64,000 nt of DNA from Vibrio parahaemolyticus (GTDB lineage: Bacteria; Pseudomonadota; Gammaproteobacteria; Enterobacterales; Vibrionaceae), in assembly GCF_900460535.1 (NCBI RefSeq), contig NZ_UHIL01000001.1:3162001-3226000 (forward strand), read 5' to 3'. The position numbers and the translations under genes are program-made. The first letter of the stretch is position 1; every line of letters starts with the position of its first letter. The notes beneath the pieces are model-generated. The model was not told the DNA's origin. It ran no database searches and saw nothing but the letters and a program-made list of their open reading frames with translations. This document shows, one piece after another, positions 36,477-47,534 of the stretch.

Positions 36477-36502
36477 ACCTCCCCATTTGGGGAGGTTTTT
36501 TT
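36476..36502 (+). terminator. pyrBI attenuator terminator
   Basis: AACCTCCCC-ATTT-GGGGAGGTT followed by five or more Ts, starting at the last base of the pyrL stop codon. UTP-sensitive attenuation is inferred from this geometry. Confidence 0.92.
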
Positions 36503-36565
36503 ATGTCCAAAATTCCTCAGCGGTCAATTTTGGAGATAGTCATCACTGTTATAGGGAAGAAGATC

Positions 36566-37495
36566 ATGGCGAACTCGCTTTACCAGAAGCACATCATCTC
36601 TATTCCAGAGCTTTCTCGTGAAGAGCTGGAACTTATCGTCGAAACAGCAGGTAATCTGAAGAAGGAACCTCGACCAGAACTGATTAAAAACAAAGTCGTT
36701 GCGAGCTGTTTCTTTGAGCCATCAACGCGTACTCGCTTGTCGTTTGAGACCGCGATTCAACGCATTGGTGGTGATGTCATTGGTTTTGATAACGATGGTA
36801 ATACGTCTCTGGCGAAGAAAGGGGAAACGCTTTCTGATTCTGTACAAGTTATCTCTTCATACGTCGATGCATTTGTGATGCGCCACCCTCAAGAAGGTGC
36901 AGCGCGCCTTGCTTCCGAGTTTTCGAATGGCGTTCCAGTGATTAACGCGGGCGACGGTGCTAACCAACACCCAACTCAAACTCTGCTTGACCTCTACACC
37001 ATCGCGGAAACGCAAGGTCGCTTAGACAACCTAAACGTGGCATTTGTCGGCGATTTAAAATACGGCCGCACCGTTCACTCACTGACTCAAGCACTGGCGA
37101 AGTTCAATAACATCCGCTTCTACTTTGTCGCTCCAGACGCATTGGCGATGCCAGAGTACATCTGCGAAGAACTCGATGAAGCTGGCATTGAATACAGCCT
37201 ACACACAGAGATGGAAGCGGTAATTCCTGAGCTCGATATTCTTTACATGACTCGCGTTCAAAAAGAGCGTTTTGACGAGTCTGAATATGCGCACATCAAG
37301 TCAGCTTACATTCTGACGGCGGCTCTATTGGAAGCCGCGCGTGAAAATCTAAAAGTACTGCACCCGCTACCTCGTGTTGATGAAATCACGACAGACGTAG
37401 ATAAAACCCCACACGCGTACTACTTCCAGCAGGCACAAAATGGCGTGTACGCTCGCCAAGCGCTGTTGGCTTTGGTTCTAAACGAAACACTGTAA
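36566..37495 (+). CDS. pyrB: Aspartate carbamoyltransferase catalytic subunit
   Basis: 309 aa from [13 protein letters not shown] (GGGAAGAAG upstream); a 21-residue longer reading would start inside the attenuator tail and is unlikely. First committed pyrimidine step. Motifs [12 protein letters not shown] (carbamoyl phosphate), [14 protein letters not shown], and [11 protein letters not shown]. Co-transcribed with pyrI 16 nt downstream; controlled by the attenuator. Confidence 0.97.
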   Translation: MANSLYQKHIISIPELSREELELIVETAGNLKKEPRPELIKNKVVASCFFEPSTRTRLSFETAIQRIGGDVIGFDNDGNTSLAKKGETLSDSVQVISSYVDAFVMRHPQEGAARLASEFSNGVPVINAGDGANQHPTQTLLDLYTIAETQGRLDNLNVAFVGDLKYGRTVHSLTQALAKFNNIRFYFVAPDALAMPEYICEELDEAGIEYSLHTEMEAVIPELDILYMTRVQKERFDESEYAHIKSAYILTAALLEAARENLKVLHPLPRVDEITTDVDKTPHAYYFQQAQNGVYARQALLALVLNETL

Positions 37496-37511
37496 TCGAG
37501 GAGATAAAAAC

Positions 37512-37973
37512 ATGGCTAAAGAAACTCAATTGCAGGTAGAAGCAATCAAAAACGGCACCGTCATCGACCACATTCCAGCACAAATTGGTATCAAAGTGCT
37601 GAAATTGTTCGATATGCACAATTCTTCTCAACGTGTAACGATTGGTCTGAACTTGCCATCTTCAGCTCTGGGTCACAAAGACTTGCTGAAGATTGAGAAC
37701 GTGTTCATCAATGAAGAACAAGCAAGCAAACTGGCGCTGTACGCACCGCACGCGACGGTAAACCAAATCGAAAACTACGAAGTCGTGAAAAAACTGGCTC
37801 TAGAGTTGCCAGAGAAAATCAACAACGTGTTTGAGTGTCCAAACTCAAACTGTATCTCTCACAACGAGCCAGTAGAAAGCAGTTTTAAAGTTTTCGAGAA
37901 GAAAGAAGAGATTCGTTTGAAGTGCAAATACTGTGAGAAAGTATTCTCACGTGAGATTGTGACTGAGCGATAA
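37512..37973 (+). CDS. pyrI: Aspartate carbamoyltransferase regulatory subunit
   Basis: 153 aa. Binds CTP/ATP and transmits allosteric control to PyrB. N-terminal allosteric domain ([15 protein letters not shown]) and C-terminal zinc domain with four cysteines in CPNSNC and CKYCEK. AGGAG upstream. Confidence 0.97.
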   Translation: MAKETQLQVEAIKNGTVIDHIPAQIGIKVLKLFDMHNSSQRVTIGLNLPSSALGHKDLLKIENVFINEEQASKLALYAPHATVNQIENYEVVKKLALELPEKINNVFECPNSNCISHNEPVESSFKVFEKKEEIRLKCKYCEKVFSREIVTER

Positions 37974-38006
37974 TCTCGCCAACGTCCCGAACTCTCATAC
38001 GCATTA

Positions 38007-38030
38007 AATACCCTGTCTCGGCAGGGTATT
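38007..38030 (+). terminator. Terminator after pyrBI
   Basis: AATACCCTG / CAGGGTATT followed by TTGCTCTTT. Confidence 0.75.
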
Positions 38031-38136
38031 TTGCTCTTTACCTGCCGCAGGTTTAAAGGCAAACTGATTACCTTCAAGCATATTAATAAGGCTTGGGTAT
38101 ACTCTTTCTTCCCCTAAAACAGATGGAAAAAATCAA

Positions 38137-38526
38137 ATGACGAAAGTACTTCACACTGAGTCTGCACCAGCAGCAATCGGTCCTTACGTTCAAGGCGTAG
38201 ATCTAGGCAACATGGTTCTAACTTCTGGTCAAATTCCAGTAAACCCAGCGACAGGTGAAGTGTCTGCTGACATCGCAGAACAAGCTCGTCAATCTCTAGA
38301 CAACGTTAAAGCGGTTGTTGAAGCATCTGGTCTTAAAGTGTCAGACATCGTAAAAATGACGGTTTTCGTTAAAGATCTAAATGACTTCGGTACAGTAAAC
38401 GAAGTGTACGGCAAATTCTTTGATGAGCACGAAGTAGCAAACTACCCTGCTCGCTCTTGTGTTGAAGTTGCACGTCTACCAAAAGACGTAGGTATCGAAA
38501 TTGAAGCAATCGCGGTTCGCAAATAA
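38137..38526 (+). CDS. ridA: RidA enamine/imine deaminase
   Basis: 129 aa YjgF/YER057c/UK114 protein that removes reactive 2-aminoacrylate. Pattern: IGPYVQGVDLGNMVLTSGQI, QSLDNVKAVVEASG, PARSCVEVARLPKD with the catalytic Arg, and VGIEIEAIAV. Commonly follows pyrBI in gammaproteobacteria. Full length. Confidence 0.96.
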   Translation: MTKVLHTESAPAAIGPYVQGVDLGNMVLTSGQIPVNPATGEVSADIAEQARQSLDNVKAVVEASGLKVSDIVKMTVFVKDLNDFGTVNEVYGKFFDEHEVANYPARSCVEVARLPKDVGIEIEAIAVRK

Positions 38527-38550
38527 TTGCGATATCAGATTGAATGAATA

Positions 38551-38580
38551 AAAAATGGGTAGCCTTAGCTACCCATTTTT
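38551..38580. terminator. Bidirectional terminator between ridA and plsC
   Basis: AAAAATGGGTAGC / GCTACCCATTTTT with a 4-nt loop between convergent genes. Confidence 0.93.
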
Positions 38581-38600
38581 GTATTCGGTGTTTAACCCGT

Positions 38601-39326
38601 TTAAGCGGCGTTACGCTGTTTTACTTCTTCATCCAGCGCTTCTAGCTTTTCCTTCATCTGCTCGCGGCATACATTTGCGAGTTCACGAATGCCATCTTTA
38701 CCGTAACCTTCAGTGCTCACCGGTGGCAACATTTCAACAATCACATGACCATTGTTCCAGCGGTTAAGTTTAATGTGGTCAGTGGAGCTGCATACGATTG
38801 GAATAATTGGCACTTCAGCACCGATTGCCGCATGGAACGCACCCGTTTTAAACGGCAGCAAACCACGACCACGTGAGCGTGTACCTTCTGGGAACATCCA
38901 AACCGACACATCGCTTTCTTTCATGCTGTTAACCACTTGGTCGATGGTACCTTTCGCTTTTGAACGGTTTGCACGGTCAATCAGAATATTGCCTGTCAAC
39001 CAGTAAAGCTGACCAAACAATGGCATCCACGCTAGGCTTTTCTTACCGACGGTCACCACTTTCGGTGTCACTGCCGCAGACACAGTAAACATGTCCCAGT
39101 TGTTTTGGTGGTTAGCGATGTAAACGTGCTGACCACGAGAGTACGCATCTTCAGGAATACGTAATTCTAGCTTTACCCCAAATACGCGAGACATCTTGGC
39201 AAACAAGCGGCCAAATGTGAAAACGTGTTTAGGATTTCGAGGGCTTAATAGGCAGTAACCACAACCACCAATAAACATCACAATTGCGAAAATTGCGACA
39301 GCAAATACACGTAACAGTGCAATCAT
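38601..39326 (-). CDS. plsC: 1-acyl-sn-glycerol-3-phosphate acyltransferase
   Basis: 241 aa membrane-bound enzyme making phosphatidic acid. N-terminal TM (about 5-28), acyltransferase motifs NHQNNWD (HX4D), GNILIDRAN, FPEGTRSRGRG and VPIIPIV. Monocistronic. Confidence 0.93.
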   Translation of the reverse strand: MIALLRVFAVAIFAIVMFIGGCGYCLLSPRNPKHVFTFGRLFAKMSRVFGVKLELRIPEDAYSRGQHVYIANHQNNWDMFTVSAAVTPKVVTVGKKSLAWMPLFGQLYWLTGNILIDRANRSKAKGTIDQVVNSMKESDVSVWMFPEGTRSRGRGLLPFKTGAFHAAIGAEVPIIPIVCSSTDHIKLNRWNNGHVIVEMLPPVSTEGYGKDGIRELANVCREQMKEKLEALDEEVKQRNAA

Positions 39327-39413
39327 TCTTGTTCTCCAGGAACCGGCTTTTGCCAGATACAGCTATTAATATCGCTTTTTACATAGTCAGAAACTATGAC
39401 AGAAAGCGCGATA

Positions 39414-39441
39414 TAAAAAAGCCGAAACCTGAGTTTCGGCT
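39414..39441 (-). terminator. Terminator after murA
   Basis: On the minus strand AGCCGAAAC-TCAG-GTTTCGGCT is followed by TTTTTTA; it ends the ibaG/murA transcript. Confidence 0.88.
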
Positions 39442-39481
39442 CTCTTCATATCCAAGTCACCTGCTGTGCAGTTTAACTTGA

Positions 39482-40747
<1,266 letters not shown>

Positions 40748-41002
40748 TTAAAGCGACATCAGTTTCTTATCACGAGCCCACTCTTCCGGTGTGAACGCTT
40801 TGATCGATAATGCGTGAATGTCGTTACGCTGGATGTATTCCATCAGAGGACCATAAATCAATTGCTGCTTCTTAACGCGGCTCATTCCCTCGAAACAAGC
40901 ATCAACAGCAACCACTTCATAGTGGCTACCTTCACCTTTTACATGCACTTCTTGAAGGTTTAGTGCTTCTTCTAATAACTGTTGTACTTTTGCGCTGTCC
41001 AC
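40748..41002 (-). CDS. ibaG: BolA-family protein IbaG
   Basis: 84 aa. Acid-stress, Fe-S trafficking protein that pairs with a monothiol glutaredoxin. BolA pattern: [49 protein letters not shown]. Sits between mlaB and murA as in E. coli. Confidence 0.93.
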   Translation of the reverse strand: MDSAKVQQLLEEALNLQEVHVKGEGSHYEVVAVDACFEGMSRVKKQQLIYGPLMEYIQRNDIHALSIKAFTPEEWARDKKLMSL

Positions 41003-41005
41003 AAT

Positions 41006-41326
41006 TTACCCCTGATAATTCTTTATGTGTTTGGCCACTAAAGATTCAACGTTGCTAAGTTGAAACAAAGTGCGCAGTTGCGCCGGCACGAAACTGAGCA
41101 TTATATGACAGTTTTGCTTTTTTGCATGCTCTAATAAGTGGATTAACATCACCATTCCTGCAGAGTCGACTCGTTCGATCTCTTCTAGTGAGCATTCCAG
41201 TTCTTTTTGCGACGGTTTCCACTGCTGGGCAAAAGCCCACAATGACGGCACTGAGTCTCTATCCAGCGCCCCCGTTAGTGTTAACGTATCTTGTTGCAAC
41301 TGCCACTGTGCGTGAGACTGAGCCAT
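41006..41326 (-). CDS. mlaB: STAS-domain protein MlaB
   Basis: 106 aa cytoplasmic subunit that supports the MlaF ATPase. STAS motif RVDSAGMVMLIHLLEHA with the conserved Ser/Thr region. Overlaps the mlaC stop by one base. Confidence 0.92.
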   Translation of the reverse strand: MAQSHAQWQLQQDTLTLTGALDRDSVPSLWAFAQQWKPSQKELECSLEEIERVDSAGMVMLIHLLEHAKKQNCHIMLSFVPAQLRTLFQLSNVESLVAKHIKNYQG

Positions 41327-41964
41327 TACTTTTTCGCCTCAAAGCGAATTGGCTCCGCTGCAAGTTTTTCAAGGTCTTGCGCTACCGCAAGAATACCGTC
41401 TTGGCGAATTTTGGTGTTCCACTCAGATTGCTTGCTTGAAAGCAAACTAATGCCTTCTGCAACCATGTCGAACGCTTCCCATTCGTCAGTTTTGTTGTCT
41501 TTACGCAGTTTAAATTCTAGTTTGATGTTTGGACGAGGTGCATCAATGATCTCAACTTTGATGCTGGTAATACGCTTAGAGTCGTCTAATTTCGGCTCTG
41601 GACCAAACTCAATTTGTTGATCGCTGTATTGCGTCAAGACTTGTGCGTAAGACGCAATCAAGTAAGCACGGAACGCATCTACAAACTCTAGCACGTCTTC
41701 ACGTTTTGCCCCTTTCAAGTTAGGGCCAAGCAGTTTCAGTGCTGCGTAACGGTCGTTGACGTAAGGCATCAGCTCTTGCTCAACAATCACCTTTAATAGA
41801 TTAGGATCTTGTTTGATTTTTGGCTGTTCTGCTTTTAGTCGAGCAAATGTCACTTCAGCCACTTGCTTCATCATTTGATATGGCTGAGTTTTATCCACTT
41901 CTGCCGCGCCAACACCAAAAGCGGTAAGTACCACAGAAAATGAAAGTAATAGTCTAGCTAACAT
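41326..41964 (-). CDS. mlaC: Periplasmic phospholipid carrier MlaC
   Basis: 212 aa. Signal peptide MLARLLLSFSVVLTAFGVGA, then the Tol-Tol-Ttg2 (MlaC) domain (QELMPYVNDRYAALKLLGPN). Shuttles phospholipid between the outer-membrane MlaA complex and MlaFEDB. Part of mlaFEDCB. Confidence 0.94.
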   Translation of the reverse strand: MLARLLLSFSVVLTAFGVGAAEVDKTQPYQMMKQVAEVTFARLKAEQPKIKQDPNLLKVIVEQELMPYVNDRYAALKLLGPNLKGAKREDVLEFVDAFRAYLIASYAQVLTQYSDQQIEFGPEPKLDDSKRITSIKVEIIDAPRPNIKLEFKLRKDNKTDEWEAFDMVAEGISLLSSKQSEWNTKIRQDGILAVAQDLEKLAAEPIRFEAKK

Positions 41965-41966
41965 AG

Positions 41967-42455
41967 TTATTCCTTACTTGAACCGTCTGAACCACCAACG
42001 CTGTAAAGTACCTGACCAATTAAGTCTTCAAGCACTAACGCAGATTTAGTGTCTTCGATGGTATCTCCGTCTACCAGCATAGCTTCGTCATCAAAAACAA
42101 ACCCTGGTACTAAACCAATGTACTGCTCACCGATCAACCCTGACGTTAGAATTTGTACGCTGGATGTTTCTGGAAATTGATTGTACTGGCTGTTAATTGA
42201 CAAGCTGACCACTGGCAATAAGTTATCTGGATTCAGAGTAATGTTACTTACACGACCGATAACCACGCCTCCAACTTTCACCGGAGAGCGTACTTTCAAG
42301 CTGCCAATATTATCGAACTCGGCTTTGAGGGTGTAAGTATCACCAGAGCCAATGCTTTTTACGTCAGCAACTTGAAAAATCATCACAAGAATCGCGCAAA
42401 TTCCCGCTAATACAAAGCTGCCAACCCATAATTCTGTTTTACGTGTTTGTTGCAT
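41967..42455 (-). CDS. mlaD: MCE-domain protein MlaD
   Basis: 162 aa. N-terminal TM anchor (about 8-30), MCE domain (LKAEFDNIGSLKVRSPVKVG, then GGVVIGRV) and hydrophobic C-terminal helix (LVLEDLIGQVLYSV). Forms the hexameric periplasmic ring of MlaFEDB. Confidence 0.95.
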   Translation of the reverse strand: MQQTRKTELWVGSFVLAGICAILVMIFQVADVKSIGSGDTYTLKAEFDNIGSLKVRSPVKVGGVVIGRVSNITLNPDNLLPVVSLSINSQYNQFPETSSVQILTSGLIGEQYIGLVPGFVFDDEAMLVDGDTIEDTKSALVLEDLIGQVLYSVGGSDGSSKE

Positions 42456-42457
42456 GA

Positions 42458-43249
42458 TTAATTCCCAAACATCAATGCGGTCAGTACAAAGTCTAGTCCC
42501 AGTACTGCTAAAGAAGAATGCACAACAGTGCGCGTAGTTGCTCGGCTGATCCCTTCCGAGGTAGGAATCGCATCGTAGCCATTAAATAGAGCAATCCAAG
42601 TTACCGTAATGGCAAACACAAAGCATTTGATCATGCTGTTGCCGATATCTTGTCCCAACTCAACAGAAGATTGCATGGCTGCCCAAAAGCTGCCGTGATC
42701 CACACCTTTCCAATCCACACCGACGAGCTGTGCCCCCCAGATGCCAACAGCCATGAAGATCATCGCAAGTAGTGGCATTGAGATAGCCCCAGCCCAAAAA
42801 CGTGGTGCAATCACTCGTTTCAGTGGGTCAACTGCCATCATTTCTAAGCTTGAAAGCTGCTCAGTAGCTTTCATCAAACCAATTTCTGCCGTCAGCGCAG
42901 AGCCTGCACGTCCAGCGAAAAGAAGCGCAGTAACCACCGGCCCAAGTTCACGCAGTAGTGACAACGCGACCATCTGACCAAGACTGCCTTCCGCGCCGTA
43001 ATCCACCAGCACTACATAGCCTTGCAAGCTAAGAACCATGCCGATGAACAAACCGGAGACTACGATGATAGCCAGTGATTGCACGCCAACGGAATACAAC
43101 TGTTTGATGAGTAGAGGAAAACTTTTAGAGGGTTGAGGCTTAGAGAAGATAGCGCCAACAAGCATCAAGGTTGCACGGCCAAAAGCTTCACAGATGGCGA
43201 GCGTGCGTCTTCCTAATGAAGCGACAAATTGAATAAAGCTAGCGACCAT
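42458..43249 (-). CDS. mlaE: ABC transporter permease MlaE
   Basis: 263 aa from [20 protein letters not shown]; this ATG overlaps the end of mlaF by 11 nt, and a longer reading would run deeper into mlaF without support. Permease with about five TM helices and the family segment [20 protein letters not shown], then [12 protein letters not shown]. Confidence 0.95.
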   Translation of the reverse strand: MVASFIQFVASLGRRTLAICEAFGRATLMLVGAIFSKPQPSKSFPLLIKQLYSVGVQSLAIIVVSGLFIGMVLSLQGYVVLVDYGAEGSLGQMVALSLLRELGPVVTALLFAGRAGSALTAEIGLMKATEQLSSLEMMAVDPLKRVIAPRFWAGAISMPLLAMIFMAVGIWGAQLVGVDWKGVDHGSFWAAMQSSVELGQDIGNSMIKCFVFAITVTWIALFNGYDAIPTSEGISRATTRTVVHSSLAVLGLDFVLTALMFGN

Positions 43250-44042
43250 CAAATAGATCCTTTTCGATACTTTGCGCAGGAAAACGAAACGGCACAGGAC
43301 CATCTGCATCACCTTGTAAGAACTGCTGCACTCGCGGGTCTGGGTTTTGACTCAACTCCTCTGGCGTGCCAAACGCGATGATCTTGCCATCTGCTAGTAG
43401 GTAAACCCAATCAGCAATACTCATGACCTCCGGTACATCGTGTGATACCACAATAGACGTAAGGCCTAGAGCTTGGTTTAAGTCTTTAATCAACTCAACC
43501 AAAACACCCATGGTAATTGGGTCTTGTCCCACAAATGGTTCATCGAACATGATTAAATCAGGGTCAAGTGCGATGGCACGAGCCAATGCGGCGCGCCTCG
43601 CCATACCGCCCGAAAGCTCACTTGGCATTAATTGCGCAGCTCCGCGCAGGCCAACCGCTTCGAGCTTAAGCAGCACCATAGTACGAATCAAATCTTCTGA
43701 AAGATTGGTGTGTTCACGCAGTGGAAAGGCCACATTGTCAAACACATTCAAATCCGTGAACAGAGCCCCGGATTGAAACAGCATGCTCATTTTCTTACGA
43801 GCGTTGTAGAGTTTTTTGCGAGAGAGAGTCGGAATGTTGTCACCATCAAACCAAATCTCTCCTTGTTCGGGATACAACTGACCGCCAATTAAACGGAGCA
43901 GTGTCGTTTTACCGATTCCCGATGGTCCCATAATCGCCGTCACTTTACCTTCAGGAACATGCAGATCAATACCATCAAAGATCGTGCGATTTCCTCGTGA
44001 AAAAGTGAGGTTGTTCACGGTGACTAAATCGTTGTTCGACAT
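43239..44042 (-). CDS. mlaF: ABC transporter ATPase MlaF
   Basis: 267 aa. Walker [11 protein letters not shown], signature [14 protein letters not shown], Walker [14 protein letters not shown], switch His in VVSHD. Powers the Mla phospholipid transport that keeps outer-membrane asymmetry. First gene of the operon. Confidence 0.96.
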   Translation of the reverse strand: MSNNDLVTVNNLTFSRGNRTIFDGIDLHVPEGKVTAIMGPSGIGKTTLLRLIGGQLYPEQGEIWFDGDNIPTLSRKKLYNARKKMSMLFQSGALFTDLNVFDNVAFPLREHTNLSEDLIRTMVLLKLEAVGLRGAAQLMPSELSGGMARRAALARAIALDPDLIMFDEPFVGQDPITMGVLVELIKDLNQALGLTSIVVSHDVPEVMSIADWVYLLADGKIIAFGTPEELSQNPDPRVQQFLQGDADGPVPFRFPAQSIEKDLFDGR

Positions 44043-44430
44043 ATCATCTCTTCTACTGTCAGAGCATTAACGCTCGCAGAGTTGTCAAGTCAATCCACTT
44101 CCGAATAGCGCTAAGGGTTCCCTTAGCGCCGCTTCGGTACATTTATTAGGCTGCAATCATAAGCACATTGGCTTGGAATTTAAAGCACTGTTCGATTAAA
44201 TAAAGCCGACCAAATTCAAGCTATTCTCCATAAATTATGGCCTGATCGTCACCAAGTGTTTAAATCCTAGACCAGAATCGTCACTTTATTTGCAATGATT
44301 GAATGAGTGACAATTACATACATTTTCGTTACTAACCTTTAATTTATTCGTTGTTTATCTTCCATTTTAAGCTGCAAAAGGTCAAAATTAGCGGTTACTC
44401 ATTTCACTCATTTAATACTTAGGAATTCTC
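44043..44430. other. Intergenic region between mlaF and yrbG
   Basis: 388 nt with divergent promoters. Contains a stable hairpin at 44101-44137: outer CCGAA/TTCGG, inner GCGCTAAGG/CCTTAGCGC around GTTC. It has no T-run. Otherwise nothing recognised. Confidence 0.5.
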
Positions 44431-45396
44431 ATGCTCGAAGCCGTAGCGTTGCTTATCGTCGGTCTTGTTTTACTTGTTTGGAGCGCAGATAAACTTGTTT
44501 TTGGTTCTGCAGCTATAGCCCGCAACGTCGGTATTTCACCTTTAGTGATCGGTATGACCATTCTTGCAATGGGCTCATCAGCACCAGAAATGATGGTGTC
44601 AGCAACAGCCGCTTGGGACGGTAAAACCGATACCGCTGTCGGTAACGTTTTGGGTTCAAACATTGCTAACATTGCCCTAATCCTAGGTATTACTGCGCTG
44701 ATCAAACCTCTTTCTATTAGCTCTGCAGTTATCCGTCGCGAATTACCATTAATGATCGCGGTAACTGTGTTAGCCGGGATTTTACTGTGGAACAGCCACC
44801 TTGGTTTTTATGAAGGTGTCTTACTATTTGTTCTGTTTGGTGCTTTTTTATTTGCTATGTTGCAAATCAGCCGCAAAGAACAAAAATCTGGCGATGCGTT
44901 TCTTGAAGATCAAGAATCAGAAATCCCACAAGGCGTTAGCAACCCTAAGGCCATCATGTGGGTGGTTATCGGTTTAATATTGCTTCCTTTGGCAGCAAGC
45001 CTGCTGGTCGACAATGCGGTTATTATTGCTAAGCATTTCGGCATGAGCGACCTAGTGATCGGTCTGACAATTATTGCCATCGGTACGAGTCTTCCTGAGC
45101 TTGCAGCATCACTTGCTGGTGTATTGAAAGGCGAAGACGACATGGCAGTTGGTAACATCATCGGCTCGAACGTTTTCAATATTTTGGCGGTAATGGGCCT
45201 TCCTGGCATCATTAACCCATCCACACTAAGTGAATACGCAATGGGACGTGACTTCTGGGTCATGCTTGGCGTGTCACTGTTGTTAGTAGCAATGTGTTTA
45301 GGTAAATCACGTAGCATCAACCGCCTCGAAGGGGCGATTCTGTTTACGTGTTTCTTGGGTTACCAAGTGTACCTATTTGCCAACATGGCCGCTTAA
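44431..45396 (+). CDS. yrbG: Calcium/sodium antiporter YrbG
   Basis: 321 aa, about ten TM helices with the two inverted CaCA repeats: first GSSAPEMMVSATAAW plus GNVLGSNIANI, second GTSLPELAASLAG plus GNIIGSNVFNI. Ion exchange across the inner membrane. Precedes kdsD as in E. coli. Confidence 0.94.
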   Translation: MLEAVALLIVGLVLLVWSADKLVFGSAAIARNVGISPLVIGMTILAMGSSAPEMMVSATAAWDGKTDTAVGNVLGSNIANIALILGITALIKPLSISSAVIRRELPLMIAVTVLAGILLWNSHLGFYEGVLLFVLFGAFLFAMLQISRKEQKSGDAFLEDQESEIPQGVSNPKAIMWVVIGLILLPLAASLLVDNAVIIAKHFGMSDLVIGLTIIAIGTSLPELAASLAGVLKGEDDMAVGNIIGSNVFNILAVMGLPGIINPSTLSEYAMGRDFWVMLGVSLLLVAMCLGKSRSINRLEGAILFTCFLGYQVYLFANMAA

Positions 45397-45432
45397 TCCC
45401 ATTAATAAGTAGAGACAAATTGGAGCCCTGAT

Positions 45433-46404
45433 ATGTCCAATCCATTTGATTTTCGCGCTGCAGCTAAACAAGTTCTTGATATCGAAGTCGCGGCTCTGCA
45501 AGAGCTAGACAAATACTTTGATGAGCAGTTTGAACAAGCTTGCGAATTGATCCTTTCCAATAGCGGCAAAGTTGTCGTGATGGGTATGGGCAAATCAGGC
45601 CACATTGGCAACAAGATTGCAGCAACGCTTGCCAGCACAGGTACATCAGCGTTTTTCGTTCACCCGGGTGAAGCAGCGCATGGTGACTTGGGTATGATCA
45701 GCGCGGGTGACATTGTTATCGCCATTTCTAACTCTGGCGAGTCCCATGAAATCTTGTCTCTCTTCCCTGTTCTAAAGCGTTTAAACATTAAAATCATTAG
45801 CATGACGGGCAAGCCAGAATCCAACATGGCCAAACTGGCTGACTTGCACTTGCAAATCACTGTCCCTCAAGAAGCTTGTCCACTTGGCCTTGCACCAACC
45901 AGCAGTACCACAGCAACTTTAGTAATGGGCGATGCGCTAGCAGTTGCCCTACTTCAAGCGCGTGGATTCTCAGCAGAAGACTTCGCTCTCTCACATCCTG
46001 GTGGTGCTTTAGGAAGAAAATTGCTACTTAAGCTGTCTGATATTATGCACTTCGGAAATGCATTACCGAAAGTGTCTCCAGATGCGTTGATTCGCGATGC
46101 GCTTTTGGAGATTTCAGAGAAAGGTTTGGGAATGACAGCAATCGTGGACGAGCACGATGCTATGCTTGGTATATTCACCGATGGTGACTTACGCCGCACT
46201 TTGGATAAGCGCATTGATATTCATACCACGGCTATTGGTGAAGTCATGACGAAAAATCCAACCACGGCACATCCAGAAATGTTAGCAGTGGAAGGATTGA
46301 ACTTAATGCAGAACAAAAACATCAACGCACTTATCCTATGCAAAGAAGATAAAATCGTTGGCGCATTAAATATGCATGATTTACTAAAAGCTGGTGTGAT
46401 GTAA
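45433..46404 (+). CDS. kdsD: Arabinose-5-phosphate isomerase
   Basis: 323 aa. SIS domain (about 40-175; VVMGMGKSGHIGNKIAATLA, STGTSAFFVHPGEAAHGD) followed by two CBS domains (about 205-323). Makes D-arabinose 5-phosphate for Kdo synthesis. The phosphatase gene kdsC that normally follows is absent here. Confidence 0.96.
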   Translation: MSNPFDFRAAAKQVLDIEVAALQELDKYFDEQFEQACELILSNSGKVVVMGMGKSGHIGNKIAATLASTGTSAFFVHPGEAAHGDLGMISAGDIVIAISNSGESHEILSLFPVLKRLNIKIISMTGKPESNMAKLADLHLQITVPQEACPLGLAPTSSTTATLVMGDALAVALLQARGFSAEDFALSHPGGALGRKLLLKLSDIMHFGNALPKVSPDALIRDALLEISEKGLGMTAIVDEHDAMLGIFTDGDLRRTLDKRIDIHTTAIGEVMTKNPTTAHPEMLAVEGLNLMQNKNINALILCKEDKIVGALNMHDLLKAGVM

Positions 46405-46494
46405 TATCGGCAACACGAAACATTCAAACGATTGATTACACAGATTAAGGCAATAGTCAGGGAAGTACTGAGCTAAACAAAAGGCCTTTAATAT
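46405..46494. other. Short spacer where kdsC would be expected
   Basis: In E. coli and V. cholerae kdsC (Kdo-8-phosphate phosphatase) lies between kdsD and lptC. Here only 90 nt separate them and no HAD-type reading frame exists. Its last bases (AACAAAAGGCCTTTAATAT) serve as the lptC ribosome-binding region and could be a remnant of the kdsC end, but this cannot be shown from the sequence alone. Confidence 0.7.
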
Positions 46495-47058
46495 ATGAGT
46501 TTTACTCGCCTTATTTATTTGCTCTTGGTTTTCGTCGTCGCATGGTGTGGTTATTACCTGCTCACACCAAAAGGTAACGATGCAATTCAAGTAGCCCCAG
46601 ACACCGAACTGCCATTGTTCAGTGGGACTGGTTTAGAAAACATCACCTATGGTGAAGATGGTGTACGTAGTTACATCATCCGCTCCAACAACTTAGATTA
46701 CTATGCTAAGAGTGGAGAAACGATTTTTAACAGCCCTACCTTGATGGTTTACCGAGAAGGTAGCGTCGTCGAGTGGAAGGTAACAGCCACAAGAGCTGTT
46801 TTAGATGAAGACCAAGTGCTGACTTTGTACGACAAAGTCTTAATGCAAAACCTATTACCGGGCGCCAGTTTCGATACGATGGCGACCGATAAGTTGGTCA
46901 TCAATCTAACCAATCGTGATTTTAAAGCCGATCAACAAGTAATGTTGGTTGGACCGCAATTTGAAACTACTGGAGGCGCGATGCAAGGAAACTTAAAACA
47001 GCACACCGCGACTCTAACAAATGAAGTTCAAGGTCGATATGAAACCGTTACACCTTAG
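46495..47058 (+). CDS. lptC: LPS export protein LptC
   Basis: 187 aa. Single N-terminal TM (about 5-24, LIYLLLVFVVAWCGYYLL) and a periplasmic jellyroll domain. Passes LPS from LptB2FG to LptA. Its end overlaps the start of lptA by 20 nt. Confidence 0.92.
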   Translation: MSFTRLIYLLLVFVVAWCGYYLLTPKGNDAIQVAPDTELPLFSGTGLENITYGEDGVRSYIIRSNNLDYYAKSGETIFNSPTLMVYREGSVVEWKVTATRAVLDEDQVLTLYDKVLMQNLLPGASFDTMATDKLVINLTNRDFKADQQVMLVGPQFETTGGAMQGNLKQHTATLTNEVQGRYETVTP

Positions 47059-47533
47059 TCTACTGGCACTAGTATTAGCAGCGCCTCAAGCGTTTGCACT
47101 TAAGTCGGATACTCAACAGCCGGTTTACATTAACTCTGACACCCAACAGGTGGACATGAAGAGTAACCAGGTCATTTTTAAAGGTGATGTCTCGCTTAAG
47201 CAAGGCAGCATCAATATCGATGCAGATAGAATTGTTGTCACTCGCGATCCAAAAACGGAAGCAATCAAACAAATTCAAGCATTTGGTAAGCCTGCGACAT
47301 TTTCGCAGCTGATGGACGATGGTAAAACGTTAAGTGGTCAAGCAACCGAGCTCGATTACCGCATCTCGACTGACGAACTGACCATGAAAGGTCAAGCGCA
47401 GCTCGCTCAAGATGGTAACACCATCAAAGGCTCGTCGATTCGTTACCAAATCGGTCAACAGAAGTTGGTGGCTGACAGCTCTAAAAACGAGCGTGTAACC
47501 ACGATTTTGCAACCAAATCAGATAGAGAACTAA
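47039..47533 (+). CDS. lptA: LPS transport periplasmic protein LptA
   Basis: 164 aa from [20 protein letters not shown] (signal peptide, cleavage after AFA); a slightly longer reading would spoil the signal peptide. OstA/LptA jellyroll: [39 protein letters not shown]. Forms the bridge across the periplasm. Confidence 0.95.
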   Translation: MKPLHLSLLALVLAAPQAFALKSDTQQPVYINSDTQQVDMKSNQVIFKGDVSLKQGSINIDADRIVVTRDPKTEAIKQIQAFGKPATFSQLMDDGKTLSGQATELDYRISTDELTMKGQAQLAQDGNTIKGSSIRYQIGQQKLVADSSKNERVTTILQPNQIEN

Positions 47534-47534
47534 T

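Noticed and set aside
36503..36565. N-terminal extension of PyrB
   Set aside because: It would start in the T-run of the attenuator; the start at 36566 has a ribosome-binding site and the known PyrB N-terminus.
42458..43312. Longer MlaE with 21 extra N-terminal residues
   Set aside because: The extension runs within mlaF without a ribosome-binding site; the start at 43249 matches family length.
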